Source of the DNA: Lingula anatina
Lineage: Eukaryota; Brachiopoda; Lingulata; Lingulida; Lingulidae
Direction of reading: 5' to 3'
DNA: 64,000 nucleotides
Assembly (NCBI RefSeq): GCF_001039355.2
Contig: NW_019775858.1
Coordinates: 132,258 to 196,257 of the forward strand
The first letter of the stretch is position 1. Each line of letters opens with the position of its first letter. Below the pieces are notes generated by a model that made no database searches, was not told the DNA's origin, and was given only the letters and a program-made list of their open reading frames with translations. This document shows, piece by piece, positions 12,601 to 23,958 of the stretch. A program made the position numbers and the translations under genes.

Positions 12601-15007
12601 AACACCCACATTTTGGCCATTTACTGTTAATTGCTACCTTAAGCTGGTTAAGCTGACAGCAATCTAGTGAGACTTCCCAGGGGGATAGACTGATCTAAAT
12701 ATCTGTGGGAATGCATGGTCTCTTTGATTAAAACTAACTCAAAATTTCAAGGATCTCAGGATCATTAGAACATAGGTACACAAAGTACTTACCCAATAAG
12801 AACAAAAAGGATAAGAACAATTATACTGTTTCCCCTACAGGTAAATTAACATCAGAATGATTTTTAATATTGCATTAAGGTCGTTCTTTTAATTAATTAT
12901 GTTTGCCTTTTTTTTGCAATCTGTGCAGATTTCAGGCATGTAATTTTTTTTTTACAAAAACAAGATTTTACCCTCCTATTAAAGCTTTGTAATGCATATC
13001 TGCTGTATGTAGTGTTTTGTAAAGAACATTTCAGGTTTTACAACATAAAAACCCACCTGAGAATTGTTTACAAATGCTTAAGATGGGTGGGGGTGAATTC
13101 TTGACTTAGAGATGAAAAAGGACAGTCTCAAAATGTGTGCCCTTCATTTTGATCGGACTCCCTAGACAGAAATGGTGTTTTTGAATAAGTGAGCCTGCCT
13201 CCAATTGCAAAGAAAATGATTATGATCTTTAACTATAAGTTTAACAGACAGAAGTTCACAAAGAAAAAATACATATTTCTTTCAGATCTCCCCTGTGTGA
13301 TAAGTGGCCAGTACATGGCTATGATTGATCCCTACAGAGAATATTTCAAACCAAAGGCAGCTGAAAGGTGGGGTCTTACAGATATAGCGGCATTTCACCA
13401 ACAGTACAAACCATTTCTTGGTGTATTTGACTGTTCTGCTGAAACATTTCAAGGGAACCCCTATAATGGTACCTTGTTCCGTTTCCCTCTTCGTAATGCT
13501 GGTCATGTTCAACATCGTCATGCTCAACCCATATCCAGCAATGTGTATGACAGGGACAGTATCGAAGAACTATTTGAAGCCTTCCAAGAGGAGGCACTCC
13601 TGGTGTTACTTTTCCTTAGGTCTGTTGAAAAGATTGAGATGTACAGACGAGATCATAAGGAAACCAAGTTGCTATTTGCTGTAGAAATAAGTAACATTGA
13701 AGATGTCAAGAATAAGAGGCAACAATTCAATAGCAAGTTACCAGATCATTTGGGAAGCTTACGAGATAGCAATAAAGAACTAATTCCCTTGAGAGAGACC
13801 TATCCCATAATTCTGAAGGCTGAAAACCATCAGAATAAACAGAAAAATGAACAGACCTATTTGGTCACCACTTTTTGTAGTGGTACCATTAAGTCTCAGG
13901 AATTTGTGAAAAAAACAGACTATGTGAAGAACATCCCATTGGTGGGCATTGCAATGCCTTTGATGTTGAACAATCCCCAAGAGGGGGTGTTAGTTTCAGA
14001 TTCTGATCATAAGACCAATGATGAGAATTTAACTGCTAGTGAAGATTCACCAAATTGCCCGGATCCAGTAGAAAGATTTCACAGTCAAGCAACAAGTCAT
14101 TGTGCATTGCCACACGAAAATGCTCCAAGTGTTGAGAAGAAAACATCTGGCCATGTGTTTTGTTCACTTCCATTACCTCTGGCTGATAGTCGAGGCACAG
14201 GTCTCCCAGTTCATGTGAATGGCTTCTTTGAACTCACCCCAGAGAGAAGTGACTTACAGTGGCCCACCACGGATGACAAGCACACACAGGACAAGTCCAA
14301 GGCTTGGAACCAGCACTTGCTGGTGGACGTCCTTCCCTGTGCATATAAGGAGCTTCTTTTTCAAGCTACAAAGGGTCAAGGTATCCCTGTCTCTCCTGGG
14401 CAGGTTATTAGCTGCTTCCCAGACAAGGCAAAGGTAGATGAAAAATGGAAGAAGATTATGCTCAGTGTCTATGTGCAGCTCTTCCAGTGTAATATGTTTT
14501 ACACTAAGGCCTATGATGGCAAGTGGACATCTCTTGATGATGCTGTAATTGTTAATTTTCCAGACAATCCAGCCCTGTGTGAAGCAGTATATGAAATCAT
14601 GCTGTTAACAGAGCACTGTCCTCTCAAACTGCCACCATTTGTGCTTGATGGCATCCAGGACTTTCACCCTAAAAAAGACAGATTGAAATTCGTCTCTAAA
14701 GAGGTCAATTACAAGCTTGTGAAAGATTGTCTGGCCAGTCATGATGGTTATTGCAAGTTCCCACCCAATCAGAAGTTTGAACTGCTGAGGTATCTTCTTG
14801 ATAAGCTTCCAGTTGCTGAACTTAATGGTTTGAACCTTTTGCCTTTAGCAGATAGAACATTTACAACATTCTCTTCAAAAAGTAGCTCGGAGTCTGTATA
14901 CATTGCTGCAAATGACATGATGCATCTCTTTGCTGGACTTGAAAAAAGGTTCCTGTATGCCAGTGATGAAGTCATCAAAGAAAAATTGATACAATCAGTC
15001 AAACAAG
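6608..15007 (+). CDS. Sacsin-family protein, N-terminal part
   Basis: Four coding exons join in phase: 6608-6718, 7050-7175, 10920-11067 and 13286-15007, giving 702 codons plus one base. Residues 38-48 ([11 protein letters not shown]) and 114-128 ([14 protein letters not shown]) are the N-box and glycine-rich lid of the Hsp90-like Bergerat ATPase fold, in the arrangement of the first sacsin repeat (SIRPT/SRR). FLYDD and FAYNNAAF between them also match the family. Human sacsin is a very large co-chaperone acting on mitochondria and intermediate filaments; invertebrates carry diverse sacsin-like paralogues of unknown job. The start is the first ATG after a 3' splice site and has a purine at -3. 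The last exon ends at a good donor (AAG/GTGAGT) in phase 1, but no continuation is visible, so the protein is incomplete. Reading into the intron would add only three residues (GEL) before a stop. Confidence 0.85.
7252..10262. repeat. Repeat-derived intron 2 of the sacsin-like gene
   Basis: A 3.7-kb intron. Its two ends show imperfect inverted similarity (TGCATGCCCAGACT near 7252 against GGCATGCAGACTTTACG on the opposite strand near 10262), followed on both sides by CCGAC/TCAGACCG-rich sequence. This resembles the family at 23110-23474. It could be one old 3-kb element. There is a C run near 9380-9396. Short open frames inside show no domain. Confidence 0.35.
11331..12717. mobile_element. MITE family A copy, interrupted by a nested element
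   Basis: The left part (11331-11472) and right part (12639-12717) match the two halves of the intact copy at 34387-34604, in the same order. Outer ends are GGTTCCCACAGATTTAGAT and its inverted partner. The two halves are separated by an unrelated 1166-bp insertion. The element lies in intron 3 of the sacsin-like gene. Confidence 0.75.
11473..12638. mobile_element. Nested non-autonomous transposon with TTAA target duplication
   Basis: Perfect 15-bp terminal inverted repeats GGTAGCAATTAACAG lie at 11473-11487 and 12624-12638, flanked by TTAA at 11469-11472 and 12639-12642. Removing the insert plus one TTAA restores a continuous family A MITE. TTAA duplication is typical of piggyBac and Kolobok superfamilies; the termini do not let me choose. 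No open frame of note lies inside, so it is a non-autonomous copy. Confidence 0.85.
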
Positions 15008-15107
15008 GTGAGTTGTAGGTAAAGTAATTATTTGATCTCATGGACAAAATGTCTGAATGCCCTCTATTGACCTACTTAGCATCAGCTAAGACTTATAGCT
15101 AGCTGAA

Positions 15108-15109
<2 letters not shown>

Positions 15110-15180
<71 letters not shown>
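15110..15180. repeat. (TA)n(GA)n(G)n compound microsatellite
   Basis: An alternating TA run passes directly into GA and then G, about 100 bp after the last sacsin-like exon. Confidence 0.9.
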
Positions 15181-15181
<1 letters not shown>

Positions 15182-16689
15182 TTTGTAGAAATGACAAACA
15201 GTTGTAAAAGTTCCAGTATGTAAAAGCTGCACTTATAATCCTCTATAATGGCCTGTATCGAAACAGATGTGTCTGCTGTTGCCGTGCACTTTCAGATAGA
15301 ACATAATCAGTGGGAAACCATTTGACCTTTTGTCTTCAAACTGATGAATATTCATAAAATACTGTTCGACTTTGGAAATAAGATTGATAAGACCATTTTT
15401 CAAAAGTTATGCCGTTTTGGGTGTTTTTTTTAGCATATATTGTACTATATGAAATACAGATAACACATTTCAAGGAAAGCAGGACTATTGTCTTCAAACT
15501 TACAGGAGTGATCAATATTATTAGGAAATAGCTCTGATCCTCTAGTTATTTTCTGCTTTTTGTCTGTACATTTGACAGCTTTGCTGCCTTGTTTTACATC
15601 AGCTATTGAATATTTTGTTTTGATCTTAATGCTTCCTGTAATGATTGCAACTTGGATTTTATATAACCGTAAACTTTGAGTTTGTTCAGTTTTACTGCAA
15701 AACAAATTTACTGCAAAACAAAAAATGTGTCATGAATTTTGTACAGTAGAAAATGATTAAATTTGGGAAAAGATTGTTTTGGTCGAAATTCATGAAATGG
15801 AGGTGCTCAGAACTTCCAAGTGTTCAAATTTCATGGAATTCTGTCAATTTTTGACTGGAAGTTGTCTGTTAGGTGCTATACTTTATGTTACCTTCTCTAT
15901 TTAGAGTTACCATACAGTTAAAACTTGAAATTGTTGTTGGAAGATGATTTGTTGTTGGAAGATGATTTTCTGCCGATTTTTTTCACTTTGAAAATTTCGT
16001 TGAAATTGCAATTTTCATCTTCGTTCAAGAGACTTTGGAACTTCGTTCACAGAAGATACTCAGCAGGAGATCACTTTTTTAAACCCCTTTTTTCATTTTA
16101 TCTTAAGACCCCCTCCCCCGCTCATGGCATATCTTTAGCCGAGAATTATTCACGTAATATTGTCAGCAGATCTTTCACAATCCAAGTGAGATGAGACAGA
16201 ATTTTCATATTTGTTCAGAGGACTTTATTTGCGTAAGATCATCAGCTGAAGATCGTTCACAATGTAAGCAAGAATAAAATGCAATTTTCATATTAGTTCA
16301 AGGGACTTAAGAACTTATTCACGAAAAATCGTCAGCAGGAGATCATTATTTTAAACCCCCCCCCCCCCCCGCCCTTTGGATTTTTGAAATTTTTTTTTTT
16401 TTCCATTTTATCTTTAACCCGCCCCTCCACAGAACTTGGAAATGTTGGACTACCTGTACTTTTTTAGGAAGTAACAGATGGTAATTTTAGAAGGCCTGAC
16501 ATCCAATCCTGGGAAAAGCCCTGTATGCAACAAACGTTGCAAAGTGCGTAATTTGTTAAATATGCTGCATCCAGTTTATAATACAAGGTTGCAGATAGGC
16601 TTATATTGATCCCTCTCCTCTAGCAGGGCATATGTTTCTTACCAAAAGACAGTTCTCAACTTACTTTTCGGGTAAGTTAATATAACTTA

Positions 16690-17105
16690 CAGACATGCTG
16701 AAAACTTTTCAGAATGGCCGGACATTTGGACCGGCAGTAATTTAAATTTGCTGGACCAAATGGATTTTTGTAGGACCGATAATCACCCTACTCATTTGAG
16801 ACAGTATGATTAGGTAGCTTTGTTTGTGAATGTGACAGATTTTAAATGGAAGGGAAAAACGATTTGAGTTTTATATAATTTAATTAGTGAAGTATGTCGT
16901 ATGATGAGTGCAAAATTGTGGTTTTTACAACTCATGTCAGTCCTTTGGATTTACCAAGTCCAATTTTCTACCGGTCCAGACAAGTTTTCCGGGTCTTGAC
17001 CTAGGAAGTAGTGATAAATATCCCACAATAAATGAGGGACAAGGATAAAACCCCGAAGGTTGTAGTTTTGAAAATTTCATCATACCCAGGAGTCTGACAG
17101 ACGTA
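16690..17105. repeat. Copy of the CAGACATGCTGAAA inverted-repeat element
   Basis: Reverse-orientation relative of the element at 23110-23474. It begins CAGACATGCTGAAAACTTTT and carries GGCCGGACATTTGGACCGGC and a distal CCGGTCCAGACAAGTTTTCC block. The right terminus is diverged and not clear. Confidence 0.65.
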
Positions 17106-20100
17106 ATTTTGAAAAATTCGTCAGATTTATGCAATTTATAATATTTGTTAATTTCTAAGTGAAATAATTTTTGAGTTTTTACTGTAATTTATGATGGGTG
17201 AGTGTCGGTAATTGCGACCAAAGGGATACACGTACTTTCACCCGATCACTGTGTACGGCCCAAGATGACTAGCCGTACTGTTGGCTAGGGACACAAAACA
17301 GCATGTTTATTAGTAGTGTCATTTTTCAAAAGTGATTCTGCCCGTAAGAAACTAGTGTCATTTTTCGAAAAACGATCCTGGCACTCAGAACGGGAGTGGA
17401 TGGAAGGAGAGATGACTGGCGATTGGCATCTACCCTGGCCAGATAACCTTCATTTCGGAAGCCGGGCTTAGCGTTACCATTGTTTCCATGTGCTGTAGCC
17501 GAGACGACAGCCAATCGTTGTCTATAGTGCACATACAGGTAGCCTTCATAGACTATAAGCGTCATCTGCGATCAGGTTCGTTGCCTTTACTGTTGAAGTC
17601 TGGTGTAGCTTTATACGCAAGCATGGGCGTAACCAGGCATACGCACGGATGCACTGTGCATACAATTTTCTGGGCCAACCATGATATTATTCTCTAGAAA
17701 TTAAGTGTATTTTTCACAGAATATAATCTAAAATTGCCTTCGATTGTAAGTTAAAGTCACCTAAATGTACAAGTCCTTTGTATAAATTGTACACGCACCA
17801 TTGTTGTGACACCCCTTCTTGTTTGCTTTCAAAGAACTGAAGTAAACAATACTGGTTATCTGCCATGGTAAAGGCTACCTGTGTGCCGTACATACTGATC
17901 TTTGGTCATAGTTGCCTCCCTGCATGCCGTAGAGAGGCAGTAATGCCAAGGCTGGCTTCTGCAGTGAAGGCTATGTATACGTAGAAGACACCCATTGGCA
18001 CATGGCGAGGTGAGGACACACTTGCCAGGGTAACCAGACATTTTAAAATTGTACGCACAGATTTTCATAATCCCCAGGCACAGCTAAATGTAGATTTACG
18101 GAACAGGGGGGAGGGGGGTAATTTAATGAAAAAAAATTAAAGAATATTAAATTTCAAGGGGGTGATAAAAATAAGCGATAACGATCTCCCGCCAACGCGC
18201 TTTCGCAAAAGAACTCCCCTGAATGAATATGAAATTTGCTTTCTTGTCTCTCGTTCGGATCGGTAATGGGCCCCGGCTGACGACATACCGTGAACGCAGT
18301 CCCTTGAACGAATATGAATATTGCTTTCTTGATTCCCTCGGTTCCCAAATGATCTACCGCTGAAGAGATGAGAATGACCCTCCCTTTCAATTTCTGAAAA
18401 AAAAAAAAAAACCAATGGCCCCTTCTGGAAATTAAAATTTTGACTAGCTAGTCATACTTCCAAAACGTACCAATTGCTGGGAGCTTTTTGGCCTCTGGAT
18501 GCAGGGCTCAATATCCACAACCACTTTTTTCACTCAAGCAACCCATTCTTGACCAACAGCTGGCCGACAACGCAACTGATTTCCTGACACGTAGTTGCGT
18601 CAATGTACAGGTTTGAAAAGTATGTTGTGTCATTTAAACCATCTTCAAAGAAACACGCGAGTGATAGATAAATTAGACAATACCAAAAATAGCGTGAAAA
18701 TTGTCTGATGGCAGATTTTGAGGTGTACAAAATTTACAAAAATCAAGATCGTACAAAATTGCTTACTGGTCGAAATTCATGGTCCATAAAACCTCCAGAC
18801 ATCCAATTTTAAGATCGTTAGAAATTAAAGAGCCGTTCAAAATTCATGGCACATTACTGTACATAATGCCATTTATACTAGAAATTACCAAAATAAACAA
18901 GGCAGCAAAGCTGTCAAATGTACAGACAAAAAAACAGAAAATAAAGATGCAAATAAGTGAAAAATTAAATTTTCACAAAAAACTGTTAAATTGCCAGAAA
19001 AAAAAAACAAACAGACTGCAATGCATATAGAAGCTGTAAGATAGACCCATGTTTCCTTACTGTAAGTTTGAGAACAGTAATTGACATTATTTCNTAAACA
19101 TTTCTGCCCAAACCATTCCATAACCAAAACAACATACAATGTCGAAAAACAATTATAAAATTTACACTTTCTGCTGCCAAAATGAATCAATCTTATTATG
19201 CCAGCTCATATGTTTGAACAAGGACATTCACAAACCCAGTTAAAGACTCAGCACATAATGAATTTTTATCTACAAGATACTTTGGTGGTAACTATGTTAT
19301 TGACAGCGACATATTGCTTAGTAAGCTCACTGGTAATTAACACATTTCTCATAAGATGTGTACTTTAACAAAGCAAATTGTGGGGTAGGCTCTGTAAACA
19401 TATACTATATGGAAACATAGGATGTTTACTACTTTCTTAGTCAATGACAAATTCAGATTGATGTTGTACCCATACCGCATACAACAATTACATTTATACA
19501 TGAATGTGAAAGACACGGGCCCACATGTGCATGCTCATTAAAACCACAACAAAAACAACCACAAACCATACAGAATATCACATGAGGCTTGTAGAGGGCC
19601 CTTGGGAAAAAACCTCTCTAGATTTATCAAACTGTTAAAAGAGAAAGATAAGGTCCTTGTGCACATGATAGGTTGCTACAAGCTTATCTTATACAGATGA
19701 AAAAACACTGATATCATGATGGGAGGTCGCATGCATTTGCAATTCAAATCTACACAACAGAATACCAAATAAATATATATACAAACATACACTGGAGCTA
19801 CATTATACTATATTGTGGAATATTGAGAGGAATGAAAGGGTCATGTTTTGGTCATTTTCACAGGGTAATTTTTTAAAATAAAGCTTAAGTGGAGTATAGT
19901 ACTAAGTTCAACTCTTTCATGTGAGTAATATAAGAAATAATTGGTTGTTTCAGCCATATGCAGGACATCATGACTTCTCCATCATTTCCAAAGACGTATA
20001 ACAAAATAGACAAACTTTTATAGCATATTTGATTCTTATGATAAAATAAATGACTAAATAAATGCAGATGAGATGCAACTGTATAACAGCTAAATAAAGG

Positions 20101-20802
20101 TATAAGACATTTGTTATAATGCACTAGTGCTGTGCGCAAAAAAGAAACCTCTGCAGTTTTATAATATATGGTATTTGGCTTCTTTCTCTCGTCTTCATTA
20201 TCACACTGGTGCAAAATGTAAACATGCAATTGACTTTTTAGGAAAGGTTTATAAATATCAAAAGGTTTCTTTCTGACGTATGCAAATATGTTTGTCTAAG
20301 CACTGCTTAACACAGAGAAGATCAACCAGCTCATTTCCTCATTTACTTGTATCAATTATTGCCAACTGATATCGCTTTTCTTCTCATGTGAAGAGCAGTG
20401 TCAAATTAGACCATCTTTAGTGTTTATGCATGAGGGATGGGTTCAACATAATGAAGATAATCTAATTCTGTTGAGAACAACTGAAGTCCTTGTATTGCAA
20501 TATGGAGATCTATATAATACACAGAAAGTGATCCTTTTTAAGGCCCAAATTAATAATAATTAATACCCTCTAAAAGTTCCAGAATGATAAAAGATTGTTT
20601 GCAGTCTGATTCTGGCAAAGCTGAGTAAACGATTCTACCTTCCTCTCCTGATATATTACCAAATCTAACAGGCGGCACCCACCGCTGCATATTCATATGA
20701 ATCTATATATATGGCGTCTGGGGTTACATGAAGCAGTGGAGTACACAATATAATATTGACATATCCAAGGAGACGATCAGATTTATCAGTTCAGCAACTT
20801 AC

Positions 20803-20880
20803 CTAAATATATGTCACCAAATGAGCCACTCCCGATCTTCCTGCCTAAACGATACTTGTTTCCCACCCTCAGCTCCATCT
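20803..20880 (-). CDS. Casein kinase 1 delta/epsilon, start exon only
   Basis: On the minus strand a strong 3' splice site (TTTTCTGTTCCTTCAG) is followed by AGATGG, then 25 codons plus one base, then donor GTAAGT. The peptide begins [20 protein letters not shown] and ends GDIYL, the start of the CK1 delta/epsilon/doubletime kinase domain. It includes the glycine-rich loop GSGSFGDIY and splits at the Gly codon. CK1 delta/epsilon phosphorylates PER, Wnt and DNA-repair substrates. The remaining kinase exons (ATP-lysine, HRDVKPDNF, tail) should lie at lower coordinates but are not seen in 1-20.8 kb. It is either an orphan exon copy or the edge of a misjoined gene. The coding part is 20803-20878. 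Confidence 0.85.
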
Positions 20881-20995
20881 CTGAAGGAACAGAAAAAGAG
20901 GTATCAGCTGTAACAGTGTACGATCAAAACAGTCAATGAAGTTCTTTGTGAACCCAAGCGACAGAGATGTGAAATAGACCTTGTTTTTTACTTAC

Positions 20996-21360
20996 TTAGA
21001 GACGTCTTATGTCCACCTTATTTACAGGAGATAAAGATGAACCACCCTAACATCAGCACATATCCTTAAAACAACACAAATTTCCGTTGGATTGTCTAGA
21101 TGAGGTGGATTATATCCCCTATACTACGCCCAAACATCGCCATTATTTATCCCTTCACAGCGGTTGCTGACGTAAGTGCGCATGCTCACGTCTAAATTCC
21201 GCTTTGACTAAAAGATATGTCTGAATCTCACCTGCTGCAATGAATAGCAATGTGCGCAGCTCATCTCACTACAATGCTTTCAGTGCACTGCGCAATGTCA
21301 CGTAACAACAATATAGATCTAAGTGGGAGAGTCTGCTGAACTTGGGTGGACATATATTGA
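20996..21360. promoter_or_regulatory. Divergent promoter region, CK1 exon (-) and MGAT4-like gene (+)
   Basis: On the minus strand a donor TCTAA/GTAAGT ends at 20996, suggesting a CK1 5' UTR exon with a 115-bp intron before the start exon. The stretch 21160-21305 has TGACGTAA (CRE-like), TGCGCATGC (NRF1-like) and a second GTGCGCAG. A plus-strand 5' UTR exon ends at 21615. The motifs are seen directly; promoter function is inferred. Confidence 0.4.
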
Positions 21361-21615
21361 CAGAAGTCTAAATTTATGCATTTGCAGTAAGCATTTTAGG
21401 ATTTACTCATTAATCTAACTTGAAGACACAAGGTCTAGTCTAGATATCTGTCATTTTATGTTGGGTGAGGGGTTCTTGTCCGTGCTGCCGGCTCCTGAAC
21501 CGCTCACCTTGTCTGACCCGACAGGTACATGTAAATGAAACTTGAGAAGTTGTTGAGGTCATGAGAGAAGGATTTGACAAGGTGCATTGGCTTTATTTCC
21601 TCCAGAATTATCCAG
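21361..21615 (+). other. Probable 5' UTR exon of the MGAT4-like gene
   Basis: It ends in a good donor, TATCCAG/GTAAGC. Joined to the acceptor at 24646 it makes a 24-codon upstream reading frame from the ATG at 21561 that stops 20 bp before the main start. The 5' boundary is a guess. Confidence 0.4.
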
Positions 21616-21694
21616 GTAAGCTTTTTTTAAAGCTTGTGTTTAGCTCGTCAAACCCGTTTTTGAACGTGGTAAGTAAAGAATGAACATTCTTTTT

Positions 21695-21876
21695 CAGGGG
21701 CGGACTGAAGCCTTCTTCTACAGTAAGTTCTGGGTATTCCCAGAAGACTGTCAGAACTTTTCAAGTTTGTATTTATGGGCATCTTATTTTTTCTATCGGA
21801 AGACGGTCAAAAGCGGAAGATGGATCAACAAAGATAATTGGAAGACTGTCAGAAAATATCTCTGAATTCGCCCCTG
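21695..21876. mobile_element. CAGGGGCGGA-type MITE, copy 1
   Basis: Ends CAGGGGCGGA and TTCGCCCCTG, inverted to one another. The interior carries CAGAAGACTGTCAGA and GATCAACAAAGATAATT, shared with copies at 25286-25452, 41895-41999 and 43318-43468. A partial copy lies at 22024-22080. Confidence 0.75.
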
Positions 21877-22023
21877 TTTTTTTGCCCTTTTATTTGTTAC
21901 CAAACGTTTAGATAGAGAACTGCTAATTTTTGAAATATTATTAGATCAGATAATTTTTAGATTTGGCTTGCTGTATGAAAACCATGTTAATGGGATTTTA
22001 GAAAAACAATTCAGTTTAGTTTT

Positions 22024-22080
22024 CAGGGGTGGATCCATAGATTTTCTGACAGTCTTCAAAATTATCTTTGTTGATCCAGA
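22024..22080. repeat. CAGGGGTGGATC MITE fragment
   Basis: An end fragment of the same family, with the shared TTTCTGACAGTCTTC and ATTATCTTTGTTGATCC blocks. Confidence 0.6.
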
Positions 22081-23109
22081 TAATTAAAAAATATCTTTGT
22101 TGATTTAACCTCATATTTAGCATGCATTTAGTTTGATGGGTCATAGTTATACCTTGCTTATAATCTGGCTAATGAGAAACTATCAAAACAGCTTTCTGAG
22201 ATATTGGGTCAATGTTTATCCAAAGGCAGGTATCTTCAAACAAAGGTAGACATTGGTAGACGGTTTGACCACTGTGAAGATATTTTTAAGTTGAAAGTAA
22301 TTATTTAGTACTTGCTCCTAATTTTCTTGATATAATAACATTCTAATTAAGGCTGAAAATTGGTCTGATTATACCATTTTATTGTTTAAATATGTAATGC
22401 TTTACAATCCCTCTCCTACTATTACTACCATTAAAAATATCCAACCAAATAGCCAAGTGCCTTTGAATTGATTCTGAACAAACCAACCGTTTTCCTTTTT
22501 AAAGGACTTTTAAAAATATTAAAATATTAAATAGAAAAAGTATTAAAATACTTAAATACTGGTATGAGGAGTTAGAGTTCAAAACAAAGTAGTTTTTAAT
22601 ATTATAGTAGTTAATTCTAAATAGGAAGAGACATTTATCACTTAACAAAAAATACCTCGTTACATACCATGAAGATAGATTTTCTTAAGACAATCTATTA
22701 TGACTATCTACCTTGGCATACCTTTATTAAAACAAAAGATCAAAAACATACCAAAAGTTTCGATAACACCTAGGATTTTGTTTTTATTCTATGTTAAGAA
22801 TTGCAGAGCCTTGCTGACTGTACATTTCACCTGGCACCCATGAAGTTAACATTTAATTGGTCCCAGATTGCACCTTGCAGTTATTACATATTTCAATATA
22901 TAATTGGGTTGATCTATTTAATCTTTAACAAGGTAGATCAGTCAAGTAATTATAGACTGCAGTCATACTTTGTTAGTAGTTATTGTATCCATAGATTTGT
23001 GAAAACTGTGTGTACAATTTAGATCTATGCTTAAATGTAATCATTACCCATGTCACTCACTGTTCAAAAATTTTTACTGAAATAGGCATGGGTTTGTTAT
23101 GTCAACGCA

Positions 23110-23474
23110 CAGACATGCTGAAACTGTCGGTCCGATCGGTCATGACCGGGAAAATTTGTCTGGACTGGTAAAAAATTGGACTCGGTCACTCTAAAGGACC
23201 GACAAGAGTTTTAAGAACCACAATTTTGAATTTACAGTCATCATTCGACATACTTCACTAATCAAATTATATAAAACCTAAAGGGTTTTTTCCCTTCCAT
23301 TTCAAACCTATCACATTCACAAACATTTTAGTAAGCCACCTAATCGCACTGGTAGTATCTGTCTCAAACATATAGGGTGATTTTCGGTCTGACAAAAATC
23401 CATTCGGTCAGGCAAATTTTTCATTACTGCCGGTCCAAATGTCCGGCCATTCTGAAAAGTTTTCAGCATGTCTG
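23110..23474. mobile_element. Inverted-repeat element with 6-bp target duplication
   Basis: Ends CAGACATGCTGAAA and TTTCAGCATGTCTG are inverted. The flanks are AACGCA at 23104-23109 and AACGCA at 23475-23480, a perfect 6-bp direct repeat. The interior is CCGGAC/GGTCCG-rich with no coding potential. It is in the 5' UTR intron of the MGAT4-like gene. Confidence 0.75.
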
Positions 23475-23765
23475 AACGCATGCGCAAAAAGCATCTTTGT
23501 GACATAAACAAAATGGCGAAATTGACAAAAGCCTGCCAGTGTTTATTGTCTGGTTTATTCAGTTTAATTTGCTTTTTGGTGGTGTTTTGAGAAAGTATAT
23601 TGAAAATGTTCTGTTGATTGTATGTATCAAAAGGTAAATCCATCAGACTTTGCTTAGAATAACATTTATTTTGCCTTTATTGTAAGGGGATTTGGTTTTT
23701 ATTTATAGTGTTATGTTTCCCCAAGGATATTCCTAACCCTTCCTCCGCTCTTGATGTCATGATTG

Positions 23766-23958
23766 TGTGACATTTTTTCTTTTGACAACATTTCAAAAGA
23801 AAAATATTTGAAAACAATTTTATTTGATGTGTGACATTTTTTTCTTTTGACAACATTTCAAAAGAAAAATATTTGAAAACAATTTTATTTGATGTGTGAC
23901 ATTTTTTCTTTTGACAACATTTCAAAAGAAAAATATTTGAAAACAATTTTATTTTTGT
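23766..23958. repeat. Three tandem copies of a ~65-bp unit
   Basis: The unit contains GTGTGACATTTTTTCTTTTG, CAACATTTCAAAAG and AAAATATTTGAAAACAATTT. Three near-identical copies follow head to tail. Each contains the inverted pair CTTTTGA...TCAAAAG. Confidence 0.9.

Larger units (their letters stand above)
15008..20802. other. Long stretch without recognisable exons
   Basis: Both flanking genes should continue here (sacsin-like on plus, CK1 on minus), yet I find no exon of either. It holds (TA)n(GA)n at 15110-15174, an inverted pair of about 50 bp at 15547-15600 and 18890-18945, homopolymer runs (C near 16358-16370), and a repeat copy at 16690-17105. There is also a single N at 19094. A moderately GC-rich stretch lies near 17200-18360. 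Short open frames are repeat-derived or overlap each other. Confidence 0.5.

Noticed and set aside
18137-18415. Overlapping minus-strand frames in a GC-richer stretch
   Set aside because: Two frames overlap over the same bases, and the stretch has an internal near-repeat (TGAACGAATATGAATATTGC-type) but no splice sites or domain.
15008-20802. Remaining CK1 kinase exons in this stretch
   Set aside because: I looked for complements of the conserved HRDVKPDNF and ATP-lysine regions and found none.
23677-23946. Minus-strand frame with three internal repeats, possibly a repeat protein
   Set aside because: It is the translation of the ~65-bp tandem DNA repeat; nothing else supports a gene.
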